Origin: JAPOQD01 sp964620555 | GTDB lineage: Bacteria; Pseudomonadota; Gammaproteobacteria; Pseudomonadales; Halieaceae | NCBI GenBank assembly: GCA_964620555.1 | Contig: CAZUGZ010000011.1 | Coordinates: 1-52,022 of the forward strand | Reading direction: 5' to 3' | Length of the DNA: 52,022 nucleotides | Shown here: positions 8,124 through 16,366 of the stretch, in pieces | Layout: each line of letters opens with the position of its first letter | Numbering within the stretch: the first letter of the stretch is position 1 | Notes under the pieces: generated by a model | The model's database searches: none | What the model was told of the DNA's origin: nothing | The model's input: the letters and a program-made list of their open reading frames with translations, nothing else | Translations under genes and position numbers: made by a program

Positions 8124-8947
8124 AGCGCTGGTTTCGCTTCCGGGGTTCTGGCCGGGGTTCCGCCGCAGCCAAGCGTGGCGGGGAATACCCCGATGATGTG
8201 CTGCTCGATTACCGCCGCCTGCGCCGCATCGCCCTCGAAAACCGGGAGCGCTATCAGGGTGCCCGGCCCTTCCCCCACCTGATGATCGAGGATCTGATCA
8301 GTGCCGCCACGCTGGAGCAGGTATTGTCCGCATTCCCGCAACCGGCGGCCCCGCTCAACTGGCGCCGGTCCTTCGCCAGGGATCCGGCCGGGCAACCGGC
8401 CCAATCCGGCAAACTGGGTTTCGGTGAACTCAGCGAGTTGGCCCCGGTCATTCGCCAACTCATCTGGGAACTGAATTCCAGCTCGTTCATCCGCTGCCTG
8501 GAAACCCTGACCGGCATCGATAATCTACTGCCGGACCCGGTGCTGCGCGGCGGCGGCCTGCATCAGATTCTGCGGGGCGGGGTATTGGGAGTGCACGCCG
8601 ATTTTACCCGCCACGCGGACCATGGACTGGACCGGCGCATCAATGTGCTGCTGTACCTGAACCGGGATTGGAAGGACGAATACCAGGGGCACCTGGAATT
8701 GTGGGACCGGGCCCTGGGCCGCTGCGTACAACGCTTCCGCCCCAGTGCCGGCAGGTGCGTCATTTTCAACACCGATGCCGATTCCTTCCACGGCCACCCG
8801 CGGCCCCTGGCCTGTCCGGAGGGCATGACCCGCAAGTCCATCGCCCTGTACTACTACACGCTCGGACGCGCCGGACAGGCGGTGGAACCCACGCGCAGCA
8901 CGGATTGGCGGGTGTTGCCGGACATCGAGTTGCCGGAGTTGCAGTAA
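8120..8947 (+). CDS. 2OG-Fe(II) oxygenase, copy 1 of a tandem pair
   Basis: The 275-residue product has a basic N-terminus, then the double-stranded beta-helix core: GGGLHQILRGG, HADF near 158-161 (first two iron ligands), LYLNRDW, and FHGHP near 222-226 (third ligand), with KSIALYYY at the end. This is the prolyl-4-hydroxylase-like 2OG oxygenase type often found in surface polysaccharide loci. It overlaps the previous gene by ATGA and the next by one base. The neighbouring gene encodes a shorter protein with the same block order, so the pair arose by duplication. The substrate is unknown; a sugar or an acyl/aminoacyl substituent is plausible. Confidence 0.85.
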   Translation: MKRWFRFRGSGRGSAAAKRGGEYPDDVLLDYRRLRRIALENRERYQGARPFPHLMIEDLISAATLEQVLSAFPQPAAPLNWRRSFARDPAGQPAQSGKLGFGELSELAPVIRQLIWELNSSSFIRCLETLTGIDNLLPDPVLRGGGLHQILRGGVLGVHADFTRHADHGLDRRINVLLYLNRDWKDEYQGHLELWDRALGRCVQRFRPSAGRCVIFNTDADSFHGHPRPLACPEGMTRKSIALYYYTLGRAGQAVEPTRSTDWRVLPDIELPELQ

Positions 8948-9699
8948 TGCCCGGGTCTTCGGCAATCGATTACCGGCGCCTGGAAGCCTCCCTGCCCGAA
9001 ATGCGGGTGGCGTACCAGCGCGCCCAGCCCTTTCCCCACATCGTGCTGGATGATTTTTTGCCGCTGGCCCATGTACGCCTGCTCAATGAGCAGTTTCCCG
9101 AAGACGAGGCGAAACGCAAAACCGGTGTCGACCATACACCGGTACTGCTGGAGGGTGGCCAGGAGGCACAATTGGGCAAGCAATGGTGGTCGCGGGAAAC
9201 CCTGGTGGGCCTGCCGTTTCGGCGCCTGTACTGGGAGTTGAACGCGGGCCGTTTTGTCGCCTGGCTCGAGGGGCTGAGCGGTATCGGCAATCTGCTGGTG
9301 GACCCGCACCTGTTGGGTGGCGGCGCGCACCAGGTCAAGCCCGGAGGCTATCTGAAAGTTCATGCGGACTTCAACCGGCACCCGGATTTCGGCTACGACC
9401 GGCGCCTCAACCTGCTGCTCTACCTGAATGAAGACTGGCCCCCGGAGTACGGCGGCAACCTGGAATTGTGGTCACGCGATATGGAGCGCTGTGTGCAATC
9501 CATCGCCCCCCTGGCCGGGCGCTGCGTGATCTTCAGCACCACTTCGACGTCCTTTCACGGGCATCCCCACCCGCTGACATGCCCGCCCCACCGGCGCCGC
9601 CGTTCGCTGACACTCTACTACTACTCCAACGGCCGCCCGCCAGAAGAGAGCCAGGAGACCCATGGCACCCTCTGGCAAAAGCTGCCCGGGGAAGACTGA
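8947..9699 (+). CDS. 2OG-Fe(II) oxygenase, copy 2 of a tandem pair
   Basis: ATG 8947 shares its A with the preceding TAA stop. The 250-residue protein repeats the blocks of its neighbour: GGGAHQVKPGGYLKVHADF with iron ligands near His139 and Asp141, RRLNLLLYLNEDW, and FHGHP near 203-207, then SLTLYYY. It lacks the basic N-terminal tail of copy 1. All iron ligands are present, so it should be active. Two retained copies plus the PhyH-type gene suggest two or three successive or position-specific hydroxylations. It ends the five-gene exporter unit and faces the methyltransferase gene with a 5-bp gap. Confidence 0.85.
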   Translation: MPGSSAIDYRRLEASLPEMRVAYQRAQPFPHIVLDDFLPLAHVRLLNEQFPEDEAKRKTGVDHTPVLLEGGQEAQLGKQWWSRETLVGLPFRRLYWELNAGRFVAWLEGLSGIGNLLVDPHLLGGGAHQVKPGGYLKVHADFNRHPDFGYDRRLNLLLYLNEDWPPEYGGNLELWSRDMERCVQSIAPLAGRCVIFSTTSTSFHGHPHPLTCPPHRRRRSLTLYYYSNGRPPEESQETHGTLWQKLPGED

Positions 9700-9704
9700 G
9701 TCCG

Positions 9705-10466
9705 CTAACCCGGGGTTTTTCCGGCACCGCCCTTTCGTACGGATTGTTTCAATCGCGCTGCCTGGCGCCGGGCATCCATGAATTCACTGGCGTGGGCGTA
9801 CAACTGCCGCAGCCGGTGCTGCTCCAGGGGGGTGCTGTCGAATAACAGACGGCACAACTGGTGGTCGTTGCGTTCCCCGCCCGGCTTGCGCAATACCCCC
9901 AGTCCGAAGCCGTGGTGAAAGGCAAAGGTCTGGTGTTGGCGTTCCAGTTCCCGCCAGAATTTCCAGACCCCGAAGTCTGCCTGACGCGCTTCGATATCGT
10001 GGAAAAGAATGTATCCGCCGGGGCTGACCAGGGGGTACCAGTTGCCGAAATCCTCTTCTACGGCCTGGTAGGTGTGCAGGCCGTCGATGTGCAGCAGGTC
10101 GATGGATTCCGGCTCGAAGTGTTGCACGGCCTCGTTGAACAGCATGCGCAGCAGGTAGGTGATGCCCCGGTAGTGCTGCCGGGCGTGTTGTTGAACCTCG
10201 TTGTATATGGTCTCGTCGTATCCACCGGTATGGGCATCACCCTCCCAGGTATCCACCGCATGACAGACTCCGTCCACCTCGTGTTCCTTCATGGACTGGC
10301 AAAAGGTGAAGAAGGAAAAACCGTTGTAGGTACCCAGTTCCACCAGCCGGGTGGGCCGGATCGCTTCGACCAGATCGTAGCCGAAGGCGGCGTGGTCCAT
10401 CCAGGTACTGAATACTACCCGGCGCGGGTTGAACTGCCGCAGCGAAGGTGGAAAGTAGATCTGCAC
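9705..10466 (-). CDS. Class I SAM methyltransferase (Methyltransf_24-like)
   Basis: I start it at GTG 10466 because AGAGGA lies 7 bases upstream, right after the stop of the glycosyltransferase gene; in-frame sequence further upstream is overlap with that gene. The 253 residues include the SAM loop VELGTYNGFSFFTF, then DTWEGD, a LLHIDGLHTY strand and PGGYILFHDIE, the pattern of Methyltransf_24/CmcI-like enzymes that methylate sugars and other small hydroxyl groups. The C-terminal 40 residues are basic. It forms a two-gene leftward unit with the GT2 gene and probably O-methylates a sugar or a transferred group; acceptor unknown. Confidence 0.8.
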   Translation of the reverse strand: MQIYFPPSLRQFNPRRVVFSTWMDHAAFGYDLVEAIRPTRLVELGTYNGFSFFTFCQSMKEHEVDGVCHAVDTWEGDAHTGGYDETIYNEVQQHARQHYRGITYLLRMLFNEAVQHFEPESIDLLHIDGLHTYQAVEEDFGNWYPLVSPGGYILFHDIEARQADFGVWKFWRELERQHQTFAFHHGFGLGVLRKPGGERNDHQLCRLLFDSTPLEQHRLRQLYAHASEFMDARRQAARLKQSVRKGGAGKTPG

Positions 10467-10477
10467 GGTCGCGTCCT

Positions 10478-11473
10478 CTAAACGGCGGTGGCAGGGGGGT
10501 GGCTCGCGGACGCCACCGCCTCGTCGTCCGGCCACAGGGTCTGGTTGGTGTCCTGCAGGCGCCGCCATCGACTTTCCGACAGGGTACAGGACTTGGCGAG
10601 AAAGCGTTGTGCCCAGGGAGTGACCGCGCCCAGCAGCATCGGTTCCCGGCGCAGGGAATGGAAGCCACCGGGCCACAAACTGTGCAACTGGGTCTTGTGA
10701 GACAGCAGTTCGGCCTCCCGGCCCGGGTGATCGCGGGTGGTGACGCCGCCGTGGTATTGATGGAACGAGCCCTCCCCGGGGGTCAGGAACAGCTTGCTGC
10801 CCGCCAGCATGCCCAGTTGCCGGAACATGTGGAGATTGATGCTGCCGCCCCCCGGCAGGGTAAAGCGCGGGTCGGCATAGCCGATTTGACGGAAACAATC
10901 GGCATCGGCGAACACGCAATTGCATTCCATGAAGGGGTGAAAAAACCCGCGTCGGTTACCGCCGCTGAAGGTGGCGATATCGAACAGGCGGTAGCCGTTG
11001 TCTTTCCAGTCGATCTCCTCCAGCAGCGCGGTTTCGCCGGCTTCATCGTGCTCGGGCGCGAGGTGTTGCTCGTCCCCACCCAGGTGGTAGCCGGGAACGA
11101 TGGTCAGCGCTCGCGGGGACAGGCGGGCCGCCATGAGGGCGTACTCCAGGACGCGGGGTGAGAGCAGTCTTGCGCCGTCGATCATCAGCCCGATGGTGGT
11201 TCCCCGGCACTGGGAGAATGCGAAGTTGATGGCGGCAACCGGGGAATGGGAGCTTTCTTCGCGCAGGGTGTAACGGAAATTTCCAGCCCACAGCCGCAAA
11301 ACCGAGGGATCGAGATTGTCGTCCGAAGAATTTTCAACCACCACCACCTCGTAGTCTTCGGCGTCCACATTCTGCTGGTAATCGGCGCTCAGGCTGTACA
11401 GCGTATTGCCCAACTGCCGGCTCATGCGGTAGCCGATCACGATGACGGAAAGTCTGGGCCTGCTGGTGCTCAT
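10478..11473 (-). CDS. GT2-family glycosyltransferase
   Basis: This 331-residue soluble protein opens LSVIVIGYRMSRQL, with the N-terminal nucleotide-binding strand of GT-A fold family 2 enzymes, then VVVVENSSDDN and GLMIDGARLLSP, where the usual DxD is replaced by an IDGAR-type loop. The middle has FHPFMECNCVFADA and GGGSINLHMFRQLG. The absence of a classical DxD leaves some doubt that it is a standard metal-dependent transferase. No membrane helices are apparent. It is upstream of and probably cotranscribed with the methyltransferase gene, and is divergent from the MBOAT gene across 176 bp in which I see no convincing promoter. Confidence 0.75.
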   Translation of the reverse strand: MSTSRPRLSVIVIGYRMSRQLGNTLYSLSADYQQNVDAEDYEVVVVENSSDDNLDPSVLRLWAGNFRYTLREESSHSPVAAINFAFSQCRGTTIGLMIDGARLLSPRVLEYALMAARLSPRALTIVPGYHLGGDEQHLAPEHDEAGETALLEEIDWKDNGYRLFDIATFSGGNRRGFFHPFMECNCVFADADCFRQIGYADPRFTLPGGGSINLHMFRQLGMLAGSKLFLTPGEGSFHQYHGGVTTRDHPGREAELLSHKTQLHSLWPGGFHSLRREPMLLGAVTPWAQRFLAKSCTLSESRWRRLQDTNQTLWPDDEAVASASHPPATAV

Positions 11474-11649
11474 GGATCGGGTTGCGTCGCCTGCGCTCTA
11501 CACGGCGACCATGGTAATGGATTGTGGCGGAGTAGCGAAGGGCACGGGAAAATGGTTGCGCAGGCGCAGGCACGATGCATGAGTACTGGTGGTACCATGT
11601 GGTTTCGGCGTTCCGTCAACCCGCAAGCGCGCAAACGACAAGTCCAGCG

Positions 11650-13188
11650 ATGCTGTTCAACTCCATAGAGTTCCTGTTCCTGTTCCTGCCCACGGTGCTG
11701 GCGGTATTCCTGTTGCTGCAGCGGGCCCATCGCGATCGCCTCGCAATTGCCTGGCTGACCCTGTCATCCCTGTTTTTCTACGCCTGGTGGAATCCCGTCT
11801 ACCTGCTGCTGATTTTGACTTCCATGGGAGCTAACTACCACCTGGGACGCCAAATGCCGAGGCGAAGTGACAGAGCGGCCCAGTGGTTGCTAGTGGCAGG
11901 TGTCTGTTTCAACCTGGGATTACTGGCCTATTTCAAGTACTTCAATTTTTTCATCAGCAGTATCAACACGGCGATCGGTGGCGATCTCCACTTTGAGGCC
12001 GTCGTCCTGCCGCTGGCGATTTCCTTTTTCACTTTCCAGCAAATCACCTACCTGGTGGACTGTCGCAAGGGGCTCACCACCTCCCATAGCCTGCTGGACT
12101 ACAGCCTGTTCGTAGCCTTCTTTCCGCAGTTGATTGCCGGGCCCATCGTGCATCACGGCGAGATGCTGGCCCAGTTCCGCCAACTGCAACAGTCCCGGGC
12201 AATCGCCCGCAACCTGGCTGTCGGCGGCTCCATCCTGGCGATCGGTCTGTTCAAGAAGGTGGTAATTGCCGACAGCTTTGCCCAGTTTGCCACGCCCGTC
12301 TACACGCTGGTGGCCGGCGGCGAAGTGCTCAACAGCGTGGATATCGTGGCCGGGGTTTTCGCCTACGCCTTTCAACTGTATTTTGATTTCTCCGGATACA
12401 GTGATATGGCCATCGGTCTGGCGTGCCTGTTTGGCATCAAGCTGCCGGTGAATTTCTTTTCGCCCTATCGGGCCCGGAATATCGGCGATTTCTGGCGCAT
12501 GTGGCACGCCACTTTGTCCCGCTTTCTGCGGGACTACGTCTATACCCCGTTGGGTGGCTTCGTGTGCAGCCCCAATCGGCAACGCTTCAACCTGTTTACG
12601 ACCATGTTCCTGGGCGGGGTATGGCACGGCGCCGGCTGGACCTTCATCGTGTACGGCCTGTTGCACGGCAGCTTTGTGGTGATCCACCAGTTGTGGCGGG
12701 TCAGGGTATCCGGGCCGCTGGGATGGGTCACCAACCCCGGATACCAGGCTGTGGCGCAAATGTTCACCTTCCTGGTGGTGGTTTTCAGCCTGGTGTTCTT
12801 TCGGGCCGACAGCCTCGCCACTGCCACGACCGTACTCGGCCAACTGGGCAATCTGGACGGGGCAGGCCTGTCAAACCTGTACCAGCAACAACTGCGGGAT
12901 AGCAACGTAATGGAGGTCGCTCTCGCGCTGCCGCTACCGCTCGATGCCACCGGCACCGTCTTCGGCCTGTTGTTCACGGCGCTGCTGGTTTGCTGGTTTT
13001 TGCCCAGCACCCATCAGTTGTTTGAAGCGCAGCGGGTGGCCTTGGGTAACCCGCGGGTGGGCCGGCCGCCGCGGATCGTCCTGCGTTGGGCGCCGGATTG
13101 GCGCTGGGCGTCGATTACCGCCCTGCTGTTGATTGCGTCCTTCCTCAACCTGACCGAGGTGAGTGAGTTCCTCTATTTTCAGTTTTAG
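11650..13188 (+). CDS. MBOAT O-acyltransferase (AlgI/DltB-like)
   Basis: Start ATG 11650 gives MLFNSIEFLFLFLP, the typical opening of AlgI-like MBOAT proteins; the protein is 512 residues with about 11-12 membrane helices. The diagnostic blocks are present: FDFSGYSDMAIG, RNIGDFWRMWHATLSRFLRD, YTPLGG and GGVWHGAGW with the catalytic histidine at about residue 326. MBOATs of this type transfer acyl or aminoacyl groups to polymers on the outer face of the inner membrane, with an SGNH partner. Here the partner and a carrier/ligase pair are encoded convergently just downstream. The last 44 bp overlap the end of the methyltransferase gene on the other strand. Confidence 0.9.
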   Translation: MLFNSIEFLFLFLPTVLAVFLLLQRAHRDRLAIAWLTLSSLFFYAWWNPVYLLLILTSMGANYHLGRQMPRRSDRAAQWLLVAGVCFNLGLLAYFKYFNFFISSINTAIGGDLHFEAVVLPLAISFFTFQQITYLVDCRKGLTTSHSLLDYSLFVAFFPQLIAGPIVHHGEMLAQFRQLQQSRAIARNLAVGGSILAIGLFKKVVIADSFAQFATPVYTLVAGGEVLNSVDIVAGVFAYAFQLYFDFSGYSDMAIGLACLFGIKLPVNFFSPYRARNIGDFWRMWHATLSRFLRDYVYTPLGGFVCSPNRQRFNLFTTMFLGGVWHGAGWTFIVYGLLHGSFVVIHQLWRVRVSGPLGWVTNPGYQAVAQMFTFLVVVFSLVFFRADSLATATTVLGQLGNLDGAGLSNLYQQQLRDSNVMEVALALPLPLDATGTVFGLLFTALLVCWFLPSTHQLFEAQRVALGNPRVGRPPRIVLRWAPDWRWASITALLLIASFLNLTEVSEFLYFQF

Positions 13189-14017
13189 CAGCGCTTGCCT
13201 TGCTGGCCGCAATCACGCCATAGCCCAGTACGGCCCGGTCCCACATCTGCTCCAGTACCGTGCAGGAATCCAGAAATTCCCGCCAGGATTTCTCGCCCAG
13301 CAGTTGCACCACCTCGGCTCGTCTGGCCATTGCGTTGTGGCGCCAATGGGCGAAGGTCATCCTGGTTGCGGCACTGATATCCTCGGCCCGGGTGACGGTA
13401 AATCCAAGGCCTTCCAGCTTCTCCCGATACGATGCCATGGGTTCCATCCAGGCACGGCCGAAGGCGGCCTGCAGCAGCAGAAATTGATCCCGAAATTCGA
13501 TCACGGCCGCCAGGTCCAGCACTCGTCTGGCCATGATGTCGCACAGTACCAGGCACCCTCCGGGCCTGAGGACGCGGTGGCACTCCGCCAGCAGGGCCGC
13601 CTTGTCCGGAATCAGGTGTGAGGACTCCATGACCCATACGCAGTCAAAACCGGCATCCCGGAACGCCAGGGCCATGCCGTCACCCAACAGGAAGCGCACC
13701 CTGGCAGTCAGGCCCGCGCCCCGTGCCCGTGCGGTGGCCCGCTCGATACAGACCCGACTCGGCGAAATCCCGGTAACCCGGCAACCGGATTCGCGCGCAA
13801 TGTCACAGGCGGGCTTGCCCGTACCACAACCGACATCCAGCACTTCGGCGCCATCTTTGAGCATCGCGGCCCGAGACAACTGCCGGGTGAGAGCGGCGGT
13901 GGCGCCCTGCAACTCCATTTGCGGGTCACTGAAGTAGCCGTAGTGCAGGTCGTCACCCAGCAATCGGGACCAGGAGTCGGTAACCCTGTCGTAGTGCTTG
14001 TCGGGGCCGACCCTCAA
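13145..14017 (-). CDS. SAM-dependent methyltransferase in the acyl-activation operon
   Basis: The 290-residue product has an N-terminal YDRVTDSWSRLLGDDLHYGY segment and the SAM loop VLDVGCGTGKPACD, then LRPGGCLVLCD, resembling sarcosine/dimethylglycine and tocopherol-type methyltransferases that act on small acids or amines. TTG 14017 overlaps the TGA stop of the SDR gene, implying translational coupling. Being fourth after the carrier protein, ligase and reductase genes, it is likely to methylate the carrier-bound or free acyl group and less likely the sugar. Its 3' end overlaps the convergent MBOAT gene by 44 bp, leaving no space for a separate terminator. Confidence 0.8.
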   Translation of the reverse strand: MRVGPDKHYDRVTDSWSRLLGDDLHYGYFSDPQMELQGATAALTRQLSRAAMLKDGAEVLDVGCGTGKPACDIARESGCRVTGISPSRVCIERATARARGAGLTARVRFLLGDGMALAFRDAGFDCVWVMESSHLIPDKAALLAECHRVLRPGGCLVLCDIMARRVLDLAAVIEFRDQFLLLQAAFGRAWMEPMASYREKLEGLGFTVTRAEDISAATRMTFAHWRHNAMARRAEVVQLLGEKSWREFLDSCTVLEQMWDRAVLGYGVIAASKASAAKTENRGTHSPRSG

Positions 14018-14742
14018 CAGCTCAGACCACCGTCGACGACCAGTACCTGTCCGCTGATGAATCCCGCCTCGTCGGTGGCCAGGAAGGTGACCGCACTGGC
14101 GACATCCCCCGGCTCACCGAGCCGGCCGACCGGGGTGCGACGGACGATGCTCCGAATCTGGTTTTCCCCCATCTGTGCCGACAGCTCGGTGCTCAGATAT
14201 CCCGGCGCGACCGAATTTACGGTAATGCCGCGGGAGCCGAGTTCCCTGGCCAGGGAGCGGGTAAAGCCATCCAGTGCCGCTTTGCTGGCGCTGTAGACCG
14301 AGAGACCCCGGTATCCGGACAGGCCAACCACTGAGGAAATATTGATGATGCGGCCCCAGCCCAGGCTCAGCATGGGTCTGCAAACCAGGCGGGTCAGGTG
14401 AATCGTGGCCTTGAGGTTGAGATCGATCATCGCGTCGGAGCTATCGTCGGCCGACAGGGGCAGCAGGCTGGCGGCGGCCATGCCGACGTTGTTTACCAGC
14501 ACTTCAACCTCACCAAAACCGGACTGCACCCGATTGAGAAAATCGGAGCAGGCGCGGGTATCACCGAGATCCAGCTCCGCAAACAGGAAGCGGTCGGGGA
14601 AGTTCCGCTGCCAGTCGTCAACGGCGGTGGTGCGGCTGCGGCTGAACGTGGCGACCTGGTCACCACGCTGCAGAAAGGCCGCAACCAGCCCGGCGCCAAG
14701 CCCCCTGCTGCCACCGCTGATCAGCACCACCCGCTGTGTCAT
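14014..14742 (-). CDS. Short-chain dehydrogenase/reductase (FabG-like)
   Basis: From ATG 14742 the protein has 242 residues. The NADP-binding GGSRGLG loop is at 10-16, VNNVG at 83-87, catalytic Ser136/137, Tyr150 and Lys154 in NISS and YSASK, and the C-terminal end ISGQVLVVDGG. All catalytic residues are present. The sequence is closest in style to 3-oxoacyl-ACP reductases. Its ATGA overlap with the ligase stop and TTGA overlap with the methyltransferase start place it inside the acyl-activation operon, so reduction of a 3-oxoacyl group on the dedicated carrier to a hydroxyacyl group is a reasonable proposal. Confidence 0.88.
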   Translation of the reverse strand: MTQRVVLISGGSRGLGAGLVAAFLQRGDQVATFSRSRTTAVDDWQRNFPDRFLFAELDLGDTRACSDFLNRVQSGFGEVEVLVNNVGMAAASLLPLSADDSSDAMIDLNLKATIHLTRLVCRPMLSLGWGRIINISSVVGLSGYRGLSVYSASKAALDGFTRSLARELGSRGITVNSVAPGYLSTELSAQMGENQIRSIVRRTPVGRLGEPGDVASAVTFLATDEAGFISGQVLVVDGGLSC

Positions 14743-16076
14743 CGCCGTTCCAGCTTGAAATTGTTGAGGTTGAGAGAGTCTACAAAATTCAGGTTGCGCG
14801 GTCTGCAAGGGGGCGGAAGCTGTCGGCAGGCCGCATAAATGCCGTCCTCCACGGTCTGCTCGCCAACACCATCCTGCAGCACCACGTTCAGCGCCACGAT
14901 CTGTCCGCTCAGTGGATTGTCCTGGCCGTAGGCACGGACCAGCTTTACCCCGGATACGGCGTTGACTACTGCTTCCACCTCCTGGGGATGAACCTTGACG
15001 CCACCCACATTGATGATTTCGGAACGCCGCCCCTGGAACAGGATCCTGTCGCCCTCGATCTTCACCAGGTCTCCGGTGCCCTGCCAGCCGTCCGCCGGCA
15101 CCGCGGGCGCGGCGCCCGCCGCCGGCAGATAGGCGCGCATACCGTGTTGCGATTTGACCTGCAGCTCACCCTCCACAATCCGGAACTGCACCGGCGCGGA
15201 GCTGTCCCGCGACAGAACCGAGCGCGGCAAACCGGGTTTGCCATCGTTCACCGAGACCAGGGAACCGAGTTCGGTGGTGGCATAGACATGCACCAGCCGC
15301 GCCTTGGGAAAGCGCTGTCGCAGGGCTTGCAGGAGCTCGGCGGTCACCGTCTCACTGCCCAGGGTGATATGCCGCAGGGGCAGGGGTCCCGGCGGGAGTG
15401 CCGCCAGTGCAAAGCGCCAGAAGGTAGGGGTGGAACTGATGTGGCTGACCCCGAATTGCCGTATTGCACGCAGTGCCGCGCCGACCCTGTCCGAATCCGG
15501 GATCACCAGGGTCTGGCCGTGTAGCAGGGTATGCAGGAGCACCTGGATGCCGGCAAAATGATTGAGTCGGTAGGCCAGCAGCCAGGTTTCGGCACCCTCG
15601 ATGCGGCGCCGGGGTATCTGGGCAACCAGGTCCCGCCAGTGGTAGCGCGCACACTTGGGGGCGCCGCTGGTACCCGAAGACAGGATGAAGAGTTCGGCTT
15701 CCGTCTCTCCCTGCCCGGCCGGCACCGGGGCTGCCCCGGCCTCCCGCTCCAACTGCGCAATGTCCGTAATCAGCAACTCGATGCCCAGCGCCCGCGACCG
15801 TTCCCTCACCTGCGCGGCGCTGTCGTCCGGGTTGAACAACAGCAGCGATTTGTCACCCAGGGCCGAGGCCAGCAGCAGCGCTACCCGGGCCGGTGAATCC
15901 GCAGCGTGACAGGCCAGGCGCTGCTCGGGCAGATGCCTGAGGTGGCGCCCCAGCACCCGGCAGCGCTGGTAGAATCCGGCATAGGTGCAGTCACCGGTGG
16001 CGGATTGCAGAAATGACTTGTCGGGGTGGTGTTGCAGGGCGTCGCGGAACAGTGCGTCGATGGCGTTTTCAGTCAT
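14739..16076 (-). CDS. Acyl/aminoacyl-AMP ligase (DltA-like role)
   Basis: ATG 16076 gives 445 residues, compact compared with about 500 for DltA and 550 for acyl-CoA synthetases. Motifs of the ANL superfamily are visible: FILSSGTSGAPK (P-loop A3), YATTELGS, GDLVKIEGDRILFQGR with IINVGG, and the C-terminal NNFKLERR carrying the A10 lysine needed for adenylation. The N-terminal third is short and divergent. Its start overlaps the carrier protein stop by 8 bases, the strongest sign that it charges that carrier. It would activate a carboxylic or amino acid with ATP. The acid cannot be named from the sequence. Confidence 0.85.
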   Translation of the reverse strand: MTENAIDALFRDALQHHPDKSFLQSATGDCTYAGFYQRCRVLGRHLRHLPEQRLACHAADSPARVALLLASALGDKSLLLFNPDDSAAQVRERSRALGIELLITDIAQLEREAGAAPVPAGQGETEAELFILSSGTSGAPKCARYHWRDLVAQIPRRRIEGAETWLLAYRLNHFAGIQVLLHTLLHGQTLVIPDSDRVGAALRAIRQFGVSHISSTPTFWRFALAALPPGPLPLRHITLGSETVTAELLQALRQRFPKARLVHVYATTELGSLVSVNDGKPGLPRSVLSRDSSAPVQFRIVEGELQVKSQHGMRAYLPAAGAAPAVPADGWQGTGDLVKIEGDRILFQGRRSEIINVGGVKVHPQEVEAVVNAVSGVKLVRAYGQDNPLSGQIVALNVVLQDGVGEQTVEDGIYAACRQLPPPCRPRNLNFVDSLNLNNFKLERR

Positions 16077-16299
16077 AGAAAGCGACGACGTCATTGACCC
16101 GGCGCGGCTGCTGGCCGCTGGTGTAGGGATCCCTGCCGAATTTCTTTTCCAGCAGGGCCGACAACTCCGCCACACACATGGAATCCAGGCCTATTCCCTC
16201 ATCGTAGAGCTCGGACTCCAAGTCAAACTCCACCTGGGGCAGGCCCTGGTGTTTGAGAATCAGACGGATCAGATCGAATACCTGTTCCTGGACGTTCAT
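16069..16299 (-). CDS. Acyl/peptidyl carrier protein (DltC-like size)
   Basis: A 76-residue acidic four-helix carrier protein starts at ATG 16299. The phosphopantetheine attachment serine is Ser40 in GIGLDSMCV, and the C-terminal helix region RRVNDVVAFYD follows the normal pattern. It is about the size of DltC and of single ACPs, but it is not the fatty-acid acpP, which would sit with fabD/fabG and is more conserved. It lies 67 bp after the SGNH gene and overlaps the ligase gene by 8 bases. It should hold the activated acyl group while the SDR and methyltransferase modify it and then deliver it to the MBOAT. Confidence 0.88.
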   Translation of the reverse strand: MNVQEQVFDLIRLILKHQGLPQVEFDLESELYDEGIGLDSMCVAELSALLEKKFGRDPYTSGQQPRRVNDVVAFYD

Positions 16300-16366
16300 G
16301 GCTGCAGGATGGCCCTGAAATGCTGCGCAGGGCAGTCTAGCTTTATCGACTGGCGGCGTCCATTGG

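Noticed and set aside
8668..8946. Extending the second 2OG oxygenase gene upstream of 8947
   Set aside because: The upstream in-frame residues overlap the first oxygenase in another frame and are not oxygenase-like; TAATG at 8945-8949 gives a typical coupled start.
10467..10925. Extending the Methyltransf_24-like gene upstream of 10466
   Set aside because: The extension is antisense-free but out of frame within the GT2 gene; the Pro/Arg-rich text is a frame shadow, and AGAGGA marks GTG 10466.
11474..11649. Promoters between the GT2 and MBOAT genes
   Set aside because: Several TATA- and TTG-like strings exist, but none pair at 16-18 bp with a reasonable match.
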